Positions 41,300 through 49,806 of a stretch of DNA of 64,000 bases are shown here, one piece after another. The stretch is taken from contig JBFMCL010000017.1 of the NCBI GenBank assembly GCA_040754395.1, positions 1 to 64,000 on the forward strand, written 5' to 3'. The notes beneath the pieces were generated by a model. It was not told where the DNA came from and made no database searches. It was given only the letters and a program-made list of their open reading frames with translations. The translations under genes and the position numbers were made by a program. Every line of letters begins with the position of its first letter. The first letter of the stretch is position 1. The stretch comes from Nitrospirota bacterium. Lineage in GTDB: Bacteria; Nitrospirota; Thermodesulfovibrionia; Thermodesulfovibrionales; SM23-35.

Positions 41300-41860
41300 A
41301 TGATTGACTATAACCTTTATGACTTTCTGAAGGAAGAATTAAAAAACGGTTCCTCAGATCTTGTCACACGGCACTCGGGAAAGATCATACGGGATCGTAT
41401 TGAAAAAAGTATTCTGAAGGAAAATGACGGGGCGGTTATCGCGCTCGATTTTTCGAAGATCGGCATCATCGATTATTCGTGTGCTGACGAGATAGTCGCA
41501 AAACTCATATCCAGACTCCTCAGCGATGAGTACGGTGACAGATATATCGTTCTCACAGGACTCAATGACAATCAAAAGGAAAATATCGAGGTCGCCATGG
41601 AACGCAAGGCCCTTGCAGTTATCGGGTACATGCGGGATGGCAGGAAGCTGCTGCTGGGAAGCCTGAATAACTACCTCAGTCAGACATTGATGCTGATCCT
41701 GAAGAAAGGCACGATGACCGCCAAAGAGCTGTCAGAGACAATGAAGCTCGAAATGAATACAAGCGGCACACGGTTGCTGAATCTCCATAAAAAGCGTCTT
41801 GTCAAAAGAGGAGATGAAATCAGGAACGGCGGACGGGTGTGGATATATGAAAAGATATGA
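41300..41860 (+). CDS. STAS-like (DUF4325-type) domain with C-terminal winged helix
   Basis: The 186-residue protein has an N-terminal half resembling STAS-like DUF4325 (VIALDFSKIGIIDYSCADEIVAKLISRLLSDEYGDRYIVLTGL). A C-terminal winged-helix-like region follows (KKGTMTAKELSETMKLEMNTSGTRLLNLHKKRLVKR), then GGRVWIYEKI as the wing. It may be a regulator responding to the HATPase protein at 37304-38149, from which it appears to have been separated. No clear ribosome site precedes the ATG. Confidence 0.75.
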   Translation: MIDYNLYDFLKEELKNGSSDLVTRHSGKIIRDRIEKSILKENDGAVIALDFSKIGIIDYSCADEIVAKLISRLLSDEYGDRYIVLTGLNDNQKENIEVAMERKALAVIGYMRDGRKLLLGSLNNYLSQTLMLILKKGTMTAKELSETMKLEMNTSGTRLLNLHKKRLVKRGDEIRNGGRVWIYEKI

Positions 41861-42008
41861 TCTTGCAAGAAGGGGAATAAGGCAGAGCATGGCATTTACT
41901 GACATGCGTGGTTGTCCCGTCAGGAATTGGCAGATTTTCTCCTCAGAAAAAGCTGAATTTTCCCCGACACTGCTTCAAGCATGTGTGGCGGTTGTCTGAG
42001 GTGAGACA

Positions 42009-43385
42009 ATGAACTTAACCATCGTGTTATCTGTTCTGGGGTTGGTAATCGGGGGAATCGGTATATGGCTTATTGCCTCATCCCGCCAGCAGAAAAAATA
42101 TATGGAGCAGATCGCGGGCATCAGATTATCCCATACCAGCGAGATTGCCGACCTTAAAGAGAGGGCAAGCGGAGCGGAGGCAAGGATTGAAGAGCTGAGG
42201 CAGCAGGTCCAGCAGAAGGATACGCAGATCGCCCTGATGCAGGAGGAACTTGATGAAGAGAGAGAACTGAAAGCGAAATACGAAGAATCCCAGCAGCATC
42301 TCCATGAGGAGATCGCACGATTCAGGGAAATGGAGAGCAGACTCGGCGAGACATTCAAGGCCCTCTCCCTGGATGCGCTCTCCAGGAACTCGGAAGAGTT
42401 CCTGAGACTTGCCGAAAAAGCTCTGGAGACCAAAGCCGCGGAAGGGAAAAAAGAGCTTGAGGGCAAAAAAGAGCTTATAGACCAGAATATCGAGGCGATC
42501 GGCAAGACGCTGTCCGAGGTTCAGAGAAGGATTGAGGACGTGGGGAAAATAAGCGGAGAGAAATTTGTGGAGGTTTCCACCCTCATCAAGAAACATGAAG
42601 AAGTCACCTTAAAACTGAAGGATACGACTGACCGGCTCGGCCATACTCTTGCAAGTTCCAAGAAAAGAGGGGAATGGGGAGAGCGGATGGCAGAGGATAT
42701 CATCAGGCTTGTCGGAATGGCAGAGGGGATAAACTATATGAAACAGAAGACCCTTGATACCTCTGCAGGAAGGCCTGACTATACATTCCTTCTGCCGAAC
42801 AACCTGAAGATCAATATGGATGTAAAATTTCCGATTGATAATTATGTCCACTACCTCAATGCGGAAACAGAGCATGAAAGAAAGCGTTACAGGGAAGAAC
42901 TCCTGCGGAATGCCAGAATCATGATAAAACACGTGACAACCCGGGATTACATTAACCCTTCTGAAAATACGGTTGACTATGTCATTGTTTTCATCCCGAA
43001 TGAACAGGTCTACAGCTTTATCAATGAAGCTGACACCACGCTCATTGATGATGCGCTGAAGCAGAAGGTCATTCTCTGTTCACCATTTACCCTTTATGCC
43101 GTGCTTGCGGTTATCAGACAGGCAGCGGAGAACTTCAACCTGGAACGCACCGCTTCAGAAATACTCAGACTCCTCAGCGAGTTTTCGAAACAATGGCAGT
43201 CCTACAAGGACAAATTCAGGATTATGGGCGAACGGCTGGATGCAGCAAAAAAAGAATATGATATGCTCATAACAACCCGGAGCAATATGCTCGAAAGGCC
43301 TCTGAAGAAGATAGATGAGATACGGAAGCAGAAAACTGCAGAGTATGATGAGAGAATAATTGATGAAACAGCCCTGCTGGAATGA
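42009..43385 (+). CDS. rmuC: DNA recombination protein RmuC
   Basis: The 458-residue protein has an N-terminal membrane anchor (5-24). A long coiled coil follows (about 35-190, repeated Glu/Lys/Gln heptads). The RmuC nuclease-like domain (about 200-420) contains GEWGERMAEDIIRLVGM, GRPDYTFLLPNNLKINMDVKFPIDNY and VIVFIPNEQVYSFI. RmuC limits inverted-repeat recombination in E. coli, and its fold is PD-(D/E)xK-like. It stands alone here. Confidence 0.93.
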   Translation: MNLTIVLSVLGLVIGGIGIWLIASSRQQKKYMEQIAGIRLSHTSEIADLKERASGAEARIEELRQQVQQKDTQIALMQEELDEERELKAKYEESQQHLHEEIARFREMESRLGETFKALSLDALSRNSEEFLRLAEKALETKAAEGKKELEGKKELIDQNIEAIGKTLSEVQRRIEDVGKISGEKFVEVSTLIKKHEEVTLKLKDTTDRLGHTLASSKKRGEWGERMAEDIIRLVGMAEGINYMKQKTLDTSAGRPDYTFLLPNNLKINMDVKFPIDNYVHYLNAETEHERKRYREELLRNARIMIKHVTTRDYINPSENTVDYVIVFIPNEQVYSFINEADTTLIDDALKQKVILCSPFTLYAVLAVIRQAAENFNLERTASEILRLLSEFSKQWQSYKDKFRIMGERLDAAKKEYDMLITTRSNMLERPLKKIDEIRKQKTAEYDERIIDETALLE

Positions 43386-43490
43386 TGTCATAGGATATGG
43401 CGTATAGCGGGAACCTGAGAAGGTGCCGGGATATAGCGCGTTTCCTTTATATGGGAAAAACATAAGGATCAAAAAAAGGAGGGAGTCTCC

Positions 43491-43772
43491 ATGTCAGAGA
43501 AACTTAGTCACGAAGAGTTTGTGAAGAAGGCGATCATGAGTCTGAGGAAAGAAGGGTATAAGGGCATTCATACGGTATATTCGGGGTTTAACAACGCGTT
43601 CAAGAAATATTTTGAGGGAGAAAGCCCTGTAGAGGTCACCAACAGGCTTGCCCAGGAAGGAAAGATCGTTGTCAGGCCGGTAAAAGGAGGAGTAATGCTT
43701 TACCTCCCGGAGGAAGCGCCGGCAACTAAGGATGCAGCGGATGAGGCATTAAAAAAGATGGGACTTGAATGA
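43491..43772 (+). CDS. Small conserved protein, winged-helix-like, unknown function
   Basis: The 93-residue protein has a strong AGGAGGGAG ribosome site. The sequence SHEEFVKKAIMSLRKEGYKGIHTVYSGFNNAFKKYF, then LAQEGKIVVRPVKGGVMLYLPEE, looks like helix-helix-wing. A winged-helix fold is possible but not proven. Its stop overlaps the methyltransferase start (ATGA), suggesting coupled expression. Confidence 0.78.
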   Translation: MSEKLSHEEFVKKAIMSLRKEGYKGIHTVYSGFNNAFKKYFEGESPVEVTNRLAQEGKIVVRPVKGGVMLYLPEEAPATKDAADEALKKMGLE

Positions 43773-44731
43773 GATCAGGAGTTCCGGAGAACGCAGGGGA
43801 GCTAAGAAAAATCTGGGGTGCGTTCAGGGCATCACGGGTGCTTATGACCGCAAATCATTACCGGCTATTTGATCATCTTTCGACGCCGCGGTCCGCGAAG
43901 AATCTTGCGGAGATCCTTCAAACCGATCCGAGGGCAACGGAAATCCTCCTTGATGCCGTTACCGGACTCGGCCTTCTGGTAAAAAAGCATGGCAGATACA
44001 GCAATTCGGATATGGCTATGCAATTCCTGGTGAAGGGAAAGCCCTATTATCAGGGTGATATCATCAGCCATGCAGATGCCCTTTGGAAAAACTGGTCAGG
44101 GCTCGATCAGGTGGTGAAAACCGGTAAGCCCTGCCGCAGGGAACGCGACCATGAAGCGTTTATCATGGGGATGCATAACCTCGCATCGATGAAAGCCGGG
44201 AAAATTCTGCGGCTGGTCGGATTGACGGGAGTGAGAAATGCGCTCGACCTGGGAGGAGGCCCCGGAACCTATGCAATCGAAATGGCAAAGAGAGGGGTGA
44301 ACGTAACTCTTTTTGATTCTCCGGAGACGATTGATGTTGCAGAAAAAATTATCGGGAATCACGGGAAACTAGGTATCAGGTTGGTAGGAGGTGACTTCAT
44401 GGTTGATGATATCGGCAAAGGCTATGACCTTGTTTTTGTCAGCCAGATATTGCATGCTTACTCGGTTGCGGAAAATCAGAAGCTGCTGAGAAAGTGCAGA
44501 CAGTCACTGAGCAAAGGCGGAAGAGTAGCTGTCCAGGAGTTTTATATTCACAGGGAAAGAACACATCCCCTGCAGGGCGCTCTCTTCTCCGTGAATATGC
44601 TGGTGAATACGGAGAGCGGAAGGTGCTATTCTCCTGAGGAGATAAAAAGCTGGCTTTCAAAAGCAAAGCTTGAAGACATTCGCGAGAGATTCTGTGACGA
44701 TTCAGTGCTGATTTCCGCAACACGGAAGTGA
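43769..44731 (+). CDS. SAM-dependent O-methyltransferase-like protein with N-terminal dimerisation domain
   Basis: The 320-residue protein has a winged-helix dimerisation region (15-90; MTANHYRLFDHLSTPRSAKNLAEIL and TGLGLLVKKHGRYSNS). A class I methyltransferase domain follows: NALDLGGGPGTYAIEMAKRG (SAM motif I), DLVFVSQILHAYS and LSKGGRVAVQEFYIHRE. This is the plant/actinobacterial O-methyltransferase layout, also seen in bacteriochlorophyll and hydroxyindole methyltransferases. Substrate unknown. It starts by ATGA overlap with the upstream small gene. Confidence 0.88.
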   Translation: MRSGVPENAGELRKIWGAFRASRVLMTANHYRLFDHLSTPRSAKNLAEILQTDPRATEILLDAVTGLGLLVKKHGRYSNSDMAMQFLVKGKPYYQGDIISHADALWKNWSGLDQVVKTGKPCRRERDHEAFIMGMHNLASMKAGKILRLVGLTGVRNALDLGGGPGTYAIEMAKRGVNVTLFDSPETIDVAEKIIGNHGKLGIRLVGGDFMVDDIGKGYDLVFVSQILHAYSVAENQKLLRKCRQSLSKGGRVAVQEFYIHRERTHPLQGALFSVNMLVNTESGRCYSPEEIKSWLSKAKLEDIRERFCDDSVLISATRK

Positions 44732-44756
44732 TCGGCGGGTTTTGTCGCACAGGGCG

Positions 44757-44783
44757 CCGGAGTATTCTGACCGGATGCTCCGG
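44757..44783 (+). terminator. Hairpin after the methyltransferase gene
   Basis: CCGGAGTAT (44757-44765) pairs with ATGCTCCGG (44775-44783), including one T-G pair, around a 9-base loop. No T-run follows, so it is at most a weak or factor-dependent terminator. Confidence 0.35.
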
Positions 44784-44854
44784 AATTGCCAATTTCAGAC
44801 ATTTGCGGATTGTTTACAAAAAAGCATTATTTGTTCCATAAAGTGATATTTGTG

Positions 44855-44883
44855 TTGACAAAAAGTAATTTATTTTATATAAA
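44855..44883 (+). promoter_or_regulatory. Strong sigma-70 promoter of the histone-H1-like peptide gene
   Basis: TTGACA (44855-44860), a 17-base spacer, and TATAAA (44878-44883), in a strikingly AT-rich stretch with A-tracts upstream (TTTACAAAAAAG) that could act as an UP element. Confidence 0.75.
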
Positions 44884-44941
44884 TTAGATAAGGTAAAAAA
44901 TATTCTCTTTGTTGAGAGTGAAGAAAGGAGGTGCATAGAGA

Positions 44942-45028
44942 GTGGCAGTTAAGAAAGCAGCTGCAAAAAAACCGGCCGCAAAGAAGACTGCAAAGAAAAC
45001 CGCAAAGAAGACCGCAAAGAAGAAATAA
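44942..45028 (+). CDS. 28-residue histone-H1-like Lys/Ala-rich peptide
   Basis: A GTG start at 44942, preceded by AAAGGAGGTG, opens a 28-codon frame. It encodes a peptide made almost only of Lys, Ala and Thr, with three AKKT repeats, and ends KKK-TAA. It resembles the repetitive tails of Hc1/AlgP/H1-like bacterial proteins and would bind DNA or RNA by charge. Its own near-consensus promoter and perfect terminator argue that it is real and highly expressed despite its size. It may instead be the decayed remnant of a longer histone-like gene. Confidence 0.7.
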   Translation: MAVKKAAAKKPAAKKTAKKTAKKTAKKK

Positions 45029-45062
45029 GTTTCCTTTACACGCGTATGCATGTTTTTTAAGG

Positions 45063-45094
45063 AGCTGGAGAAGAAATTCTCCAGCTTTTTTTTT
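45063..45094 (+). terminator. Rho-independent terminator with GAAA tetraloop
   Basis: AGCTGGAGAA (45063-45072) and TTCTCCAGCT (45077-45086) form a perfect 10-bp stem closed by the stable GAAA loop, followed by nine T bases. It terminates the H1-like peptide transcript. Confidence 0.92.
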
Positions 45095-45227
45095 CGTGCA
45101 AAGAGGAATTGAGAAGCCATCTCTTCCGCAGGCTGGACAGTGAGAGAATATGCAGCCGGCATATGCCAGAATCCGGAGATGCGCATCTCAGACATCTTGC
45201 AGGGGAGCCGTTGCACAATCCCCCGGA

Positions 45228-45761
45228 CTATGATTCAGGAATGACTCCCACTGAATGCAGCCATTGAAGGATTTCCCGCTGCATTGCCTTTGCGTTGAAC
45301 CTGTGCCATCGTTTTCTTTCCTTCGGATGTCTGATCAGGATATCCTTGAACTTGCGGAAGGCCCCCTTCCCGTTCAGGGCTTCAGTGAGCTGATTCCTCA
45401 GCAGAGGGTCTTCGACGGTCTCTGTGAAGCTGGTCATGTCTGTATGCGCCGATAAAGAATCTCTTTCCGGTATGCGGACATATCTCTCCTCTTCATCAAG
45501 AAGGATCTCCAGTGCCAGTTCCACTTCATCTTCCATCCATTCAGGTATTTCGGGCTCTTCATCAAATTCGATATATTCTATATCTTCTTCAATGTCTTCA
45601 TAATCGCCGTCATATAACCGCGACCTGACTTCTGAAAGGATTTCCTCCGAAAACGACAGCACTTCACCTGTCTCCAGATCAAGAAAATACTCGAAAGAAT
45701 CCCTTGAGACATCCTCCATTGCCTTCTGTATCTCATCGAAGTTTATTTTCAGCGGTTTCAT
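45228..45761 (-). CDS. UPF0158 family protein
   Basis: The 177-residue product from MKPLKINFDEIQKAMED matches UPF0158. It has FEYFLDLETGEVLSF, a long acidic middle (EDIEEDIEYIEFDEEPEIPEW), and a basic C-terminal part (FRKFKDILIRHPKERKRWHRF, then FNAKAMQREILQWLHSVGV). Function unknown. An in-frame extension to 45908 overlaps the preceding gene and is not family-like. It is last in the queC-DUF1284-UPF0158 unit, 11 bases after the previous stop. Confidence 0.82.
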   Translation of the reverse strand: MKPLKINFDEIQKAMEDVSRDSFEYFLDLETGEVLSFSEEILSEVRSRLYDGDYEDIEEDIEYIEFDEEPEIPEWMEDEVELALEILLDEEERYVRIPERDSLSAHTDMTSFTETVEDPLLRNQLTEALNGKGAFRKFKDILIRHPKERKRWHRFNAKAMQREILQWLHSVGVIPES

Positions 45762-45772
45762 CGCATAGGCAC

Positions 45773-46204
45773 TTAGGATTGCTCCGGGTGCAGCATGAGA
45801 GAGAATTTGCGGTTCCTTTCGCATATGCGTTTCCATGAGCACTCCATGCAATATTTTCCTGCCCAGTGTCGCAATATCTCTGGCAGCATCTTTTCTGTTT
45901 CCTGCCACGTGATACGGCTTTGACAGCTCAGACCCATGAGGCGCAGTGCAGTCGCATCCATCTCGCGAATGAGAGATTCAGCATCAGCCTCATGGAAACA
46001 GGCTTCATTTCGGAGCGAAGGACATGCTCTGCAGACATCATCAGCACCCGGCGATACGTGTATCTCGATGCCGGACTTTGCGTGGTCGAGAAGCGCACGG
46101 AGGTTTGCGATAAATTCAGCATTATATCCCTCTCCGCTGAAAAAATGAAGACATATGAGATGATGCCCCCTGAGTCGGATGATTTTCCCGGAGGATGAGT
46201 TCAT
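45773..46204 (-). CDS. DUF1284 family protein
   Basis: The 143-residue product from MNSSSGKIIRLRGHHLICLHFFSGEGY matches DUF1284, small proteins opening with LRGHHLxC. It contains a Cys-rich C-terminal half: VCRACPSLRNEACF, MGLSCQ and YCMECSWKRICE. These suggest a metal or Fe-S site. The start lies 4 bases after the queC stop, so the two are probably co-translated. Function unknown. Confidence 0.82.
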   Translation of the reverse strand: MNSSSGKIIRLRGHHLICLHFFSGEGYNAEFIANLRALLDHAKSGIEIHVSPGADDVCRACPSLRNEACFHEADAESLIREMDATALRLMGLSCQSRITWQETEKMLPEILRHWAGKYCMECSWKRICERNRKFSLMLHPEQS

Positions 46205-46208
46205 GGGT

Positions 46209-46964
46209 TCAGTCCGTAATGAGAGGATCTTCTGCACTTGCTTCCTGAAAACCTTTTTCTCTGAAGATACAGCTGTCACATTTTCTGCAGGGTGACAGCG
46301 CAGAAAGCGAAGGGTCACGATCAGGAAACAAATCTTTCATTGACTCGTGAAGTCGGTCTGGGCCGGGCTGCGGATCATAACAACTCCATGTCAGGGAATA
46401 GTCGAGCCCCAATGCAAGCCCTGTTGTTATTATTTCTCCCTTCTTCATGGAAAGAAGAGGCGCTCTGACGGTAAACATCAAGCTTCCCTCGGCAGAGGCC
46501 TTCGTGGCCAGATTTGCCATTTTCTCGAAAGCACTGAGATATTCTGGCCTGCAATCAGGGTAGCCGCTGTAGTCTACGGCATTTGCCCCGATAAAAATGT
46601 GCTCTGCCTTCAGCACCTCTGCCCATGCGAGGGCAAACGACAGAAAGATCGTGTTACGGGCAGGAACATAGGTCGCAGGGATGATGCTGCTTGAGGACAC
46701 TATCCTTTCCGCGTTCTTTGGCACTTCTATGTCGGATGTCAGGGCAGAGCCTCCGATGTCTCTCAGGTCGCACTGTATGGTAAGATGCTGTGTTACCCCG
46801 AGGGCAGAGGCAACCAGTCCCGCCGAATGGAGTTCCCTTTTGTGTCTCTGATGATAATCGAAGCTGAGGGCATGGACTGCAAAACCTTCAGATTTTGCGA
46901 TGGCGAGTGTTGTTGAGGAATCTATCCCTCCGCTCAGGAGGACAACGGCGCTCCTGTCAATCAT
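46209..46964 (-). CDS. queC: 7-cyano-7-deazaguanine synthase QueC
   Basis: ATP-dependent conversion of 7-carboxy-7-deazaguanine to preQ0 for queuosine. The 251-residue protein has the PP-loop [49 protein letters not shown] and [18 protein letters not shown]. Zinc cysteines appear in LTWSCYDP and [16 protein letters not shown] 46964 is preferred. A TTG four codons earlier is possible. The other queuosine genes are not in the window. Confidence 0.94.
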   Translation of the reverse strand: MIDRSAVVLLSGGIDSSTTLAIAKSEGFAVHALSFDYHQRHKRELHSAGLVASALGVTQHLTIQCDLRDIGGSALTSDIEVPKNAERIVSSSSIIPATYVPARNTIFLSFALAWAEVLKAEHIFIGANAVDYSGYPDCRPEYLSAFEKMANLATKASAEGSLMFTVRAPLLSMKKGEIITTGLALGLDYSLTWSCYDPQPGPDRLHESMKDLFPDRDPSLSALSPCRKCDSCIFREKGFQEASAEDPLITD

Positions 46965-47086
46965 GATCTTTATCAAGAGGCATCATGGCATATCGGACTC
47001 AGTACGAACTGAGAATTGCGGAATGCTTCGTACGGAGAGAATCCCGGATTTAAAATGACGATTCATAATTGCATCCAGCAGCATGA

Positions 47087-48136
47087 CTAGTAAATGTCGT
47101 CTGATGTGCCTTCTGCTCCATCGTTGCCGGCACTCATGATAATGAACGTATAATCGTTATGTGTATAGATGAATGGATTCCCCCAGGGGTCACGTATTGT
47201 GGACACTGCATCGATTGTTTCGGGATACACGCCGTGTTCGAATTTATAGACTTCTGTCATGAATCTGAGATTGTCAATTGTCTCAGAGGCACGGAACCTC
47301 TTGAAGATGTGGCCAGGATCCAGGAAGAAAGAGGCAAAGGAAAGCAGAAAGGCAATGAAAATGACTGCGACAGGAAGAATGCGGTATGGTATTACCGGTT
47401 TTTTTTCTTCTTTCAGAAGAGTTTCCTTCACAACCGGTAAAACCTCTTTCTGTTCTATGAATCCTTTTTCAAGAAGTGTGAGAAGAGTTTTCGAGACAGA
47501 GAAATCATCCTTGCCCGATATGTCGATAATGGTGCTGACATCATTCTCTCCATCGACCAGAGAGAGAATATCGCTTTCCTCTTCAGGGAGTTCTGCGGCG
47601 CTTGCCGCAGTCTGTATGAATATTGTGTCGAGAGTTATTTTCCCCTCGATAACAGCCCATTCATCAATTATCCGCAGCCCCTCCATAAGCAGATGCTGGG
47701 TGTCAATGGATATCGGGATGTCCCTGTCGACCGGGACAGCCTGGGGATTAAATTCATAGGTGCCTTCTTTCCAGTTAAATATCTGGATGACCGTTTCCTT
47801 GATCTGGCCGACCAGTATTTCTTCGATGTCTTCTTTCCTGACAATCCCCCTTTTCACAAGGATGTTTCCCATCCTCGTATGTGAGCTCCGCTGTTCGTCA
47901 AGTACTGTCCGAAGGTCTTCTTCCCGCAGAAGGCCTTTTTTTACAAGCACTTTCCCGAGTCTGTTCGCCTCTATTCTCCTCTTGGATTCGGCCCCTGTGA
48001 TGTTGCCATCGATGAACAGAAGCCTTACCTTGTCCACTTTTCCTTCGAGGGTCAGAACACCGGTCTTGCGCTGAAAGAAAATCAGCTGCAGAATGTCAGC
48101 AAGACCAAAATCTCTCAGGGAACCTTCTAAAGCCAC
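47087..48136 (-). CDS. DUF4388/GspE_N-type protein with a transmembrane anchor and GspG-like periplasmic tail
   Basis: The 349-residue product from GTG 48136 (AAGGAGG upstream) starts with a DUF4388 domain (LEGSLRDFGLADILQLIFFQRKTGVLTLEG). A GspE_N-like region follows (EANRLGKVLVKKGLLREEDLRTVLDEQRSSHTRMGNILVKRGI). One transmembrane segment (PVAVIFIAFLLSFASFFL) leads to a C-terminal tail. That tail, VYKFEHGVYPETIDAV, DPWGNPFIYTHNDYTFIIMSAGNDGAEGTSDDI, resembles the C-terminal half of type II secretion major pseudopilins. I know no named family with this full order. The start overlaps the upstream gene by 10 bases. Confidence 0.8.
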   Translation of the reverse strand: MALEGSLRDFGLADILQLIFFQRKTGVLTLEGKVDKVRLLFIDGNITGAESKRRIEANRLGKVLVKKGLLREEDLRTVLDEQRSSHTRMGNILVKRGIVRKEDIEEILVGQIKETVIQIFNWKEGTYEFNPQAVPVDRDIPISIDTQHLLMEGLRIIDEWAVIEGKITLDTIFIQTAASAAELPEEESDILSLVDGENDVSTIIDISGKDDFSVSKTLLTLLEKGFIEQKEVLPVVKETLLKEEKKPVIPYRILPVAVIFIAFLLSFASFFLDPGHIFKRFRASETIDNLRFMTEVYKFEHGVYPETIDAVSTIRDPWGNPFIYTHNDYTFIIMSAGNDGAEGTSDDIY

Positions 48137-49806
48137 CCTTTTGCAATCCTCCTTCGTGTTACAACATTCGAGATAAAATACACGAAAATGATCAGCAATA
48201 CCGCCAAAACGTTTACCCATATATGCGAGAATGCCGACATCTCAATCATGAATATGGAATTCATTACCGGGGTCAGGAGCAGAAACAGAAAAGGCCACAG
48301 GAACAGGAGGCCGGAAAAAATGCTTCCCGAGTATATCTGACCTGCGCCGGGGAGTATCAGGGAGAGCAGCTTGATAGTATTTCTCTTCTTTTTTCTGTGA
48401 TCGTAGACAGTAAGAATTCTTGAAATTCTTTCCTTTGCATCAAGCTCATCGAGTTTCACCAGTGACCGGTAGCACTGCAGGCACATGCGTCCCCACAGAA
48501 TATGTTTCTCGCACCTGTTGCATAGAATTTTACCGCACCTGTTACATCTGTAAGCCCTGTTTTTTAGCTGTCTGTCGAGGATAAAGAACAATGCTATCAT
48601 AACGAGCGCGACACCGGGCATGAAGAGTAATGGTACTATGGACAACCCCATGGTGGTTGTCGATGGTGCCTTATTGAGAGAATACCGCCACAGAGTGTCC
48701 CGGGGAATGCTCTCGTCAACGACGAACCTGTTCGGGTGACGGCTGGCGATTGCACGGTATGTTGAAACAGCCCTGCTGTCAAGTCTCTGGGCAGCCAGAA
48801 AAAATTCATCTCCTTTGTCGAAATCGAGCGTCTCTCTGTAAACCTGGCTGAGATTGTACAGGGAAGACGGCAGCTGTTTGCTGCCGACTGCTTTTGCATA
48901 GAGTTCTTTCGCCCCTTCGATATCGTTGATTGCGACATAGCAGTTTGCGAGATTGTTGTAAATGATTGAGTCCGGATTTGAGGTAATCAGGTCCCGGTAC
49001 GCAACTATGGCATCATGGTATCTGCCCTCCCGCTTCAGCGCAAGGGCGTACGAGAAAAGTTCAGTGCGGTCCTTGCTGTCTTTGAGGAGCGAGAGTGCGT
49101 ATTTGTTTCCTCTTGACTCATTGACCTCTATGACAGCCCGTAACGCGGCGGAAGTCGGCGCACTGATAATTGTGGAGACAGCCTTGAAGACCAGCGGGGC
49201 ACAGAGAAGAAATATGAGGTAGAGATAGAGAACGATCCGGTCCCACTTTCGCCGGTAAAAGCTGATCAGAATGAGCAGGCTGCCAAGCAGATAGAGGGGT
49301 CCGAATATTGAGAATACGAATACCAGCAGAAGCAGAAGTTTTGCGCGGTCCTCCTTTATCTCATGGGAAAGCAGGGGGATATCCCTGATTGTTCTTATGA
49401 TTGCAATGATGAAAACAGCGATCACGAAGGAGAGGATAAGGCTCATAAGAAGTGAAGACGCCAGCATGAATGTCCACCAGAAATTGCGCTCATACGCTGC
49501 GATACCCTGTAATGTATAATCGACGGACTTGAACAGACTCCGGGGCCTGTAACTCAGACTTGCCTTTGCCAGTTCAAAGTACACAGCAGGAAGATCAGGT
49601 GAATAGCGCAGGGCGTCTTTCAGAATGTTTTTTCTTTCGGGCGGGGTTTCCCTTGATTCCCTGATGAGGAGATAAGAGAGAGGCTCTGAATTGATTATTC
49701 CGTTGTCAAGCTGCTGTTCATAGGTTTCGGGGATGTCTTCTGCGGTGCAGACAAGGGGAAGACAGAGAACAAGCTGGAAGAAAAAACACAGGATGAATTT
49801 TCTCAT
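48127..49806 (-). CDS. Membrane TPR protein with a cytoplasmic zinc-ribbon/B-box-like motif
   Basis: The 559-residue product has a signal peptide (1-22) and an extracytoplasmic N-terminal region. Several transmembrane segments (about 110-215) follow, then TPR-like repeats (FSYALALKREGRYHDAIVAYRDLI, NNLANCYVAINDIEGAKELYAKAV, YNLSQVYRETLDFDKGDEFFLAAQ), another transmembrane segment, a Cys-rich motif (CNRCGKILCNRCEKHILWGRMCLQCY) and a C-terminal hydrophobic pair (LLSLILPGAGQIYSGSIFSGLLF). Function unknown. It overlaps plsY by 4 bases and the DUF4388 gene by 10 bases. Confidence 0.82.
   Translation of the reverse strand: MRKFILCFFFQLVLCLPLVCTAEDIPETYEQQLDNGIINSEPLSYLLIRESRETPPERKNILKDALRYSPDLPAVYFELAKASLSYRPRSLFKSVDYTLQGIAAYERNFWWTFMLASSLLMSLILSFVIAVFIIAIIRTIRDIPLLSHEIKEDRAKLLLLLVFVFSIFGPLYLLGSLLILISFYRRKWDRIVLYLYLIFLLCAPLVFKAVSTIISAPTSAALRAVIEVNESRGNKYALSLLKDSKDRTELFSYALALKREGRYHDAIVAYRDLITSNPDSIIYNNLANCYVAINDIEGAKELYAKAVGSKQLPSSLYNLSQVYRETLDFDKGDEFFLAAQRLDSRAVSTYRAIASRHPNRFVVDESIPRDTLWRYSLNKAPSTTTMGLSIVPLLFMPGVALVMIALFFILDRQLKNRAYRCNRCGKILCNRCEKHILWGRMCLQCYRSLVKLDELDAKERISRILTVYDHRKKKRNTIKLLSLILPGAGQIYSGSIFSGLLFLWPFLFLLLTPVMNSIFMIEMSAFSHIWVNVLAVLLIIFVYFISNVVTRRRIAKGWL

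Noticed and set aside
44884..45216. Minus-strand frame with FFAVFFAVFFA repeats
   Set aside because: This is the complement of the Lys/Ala repeat of the H1-like peptide. Promoter and terminator support the plus strand.
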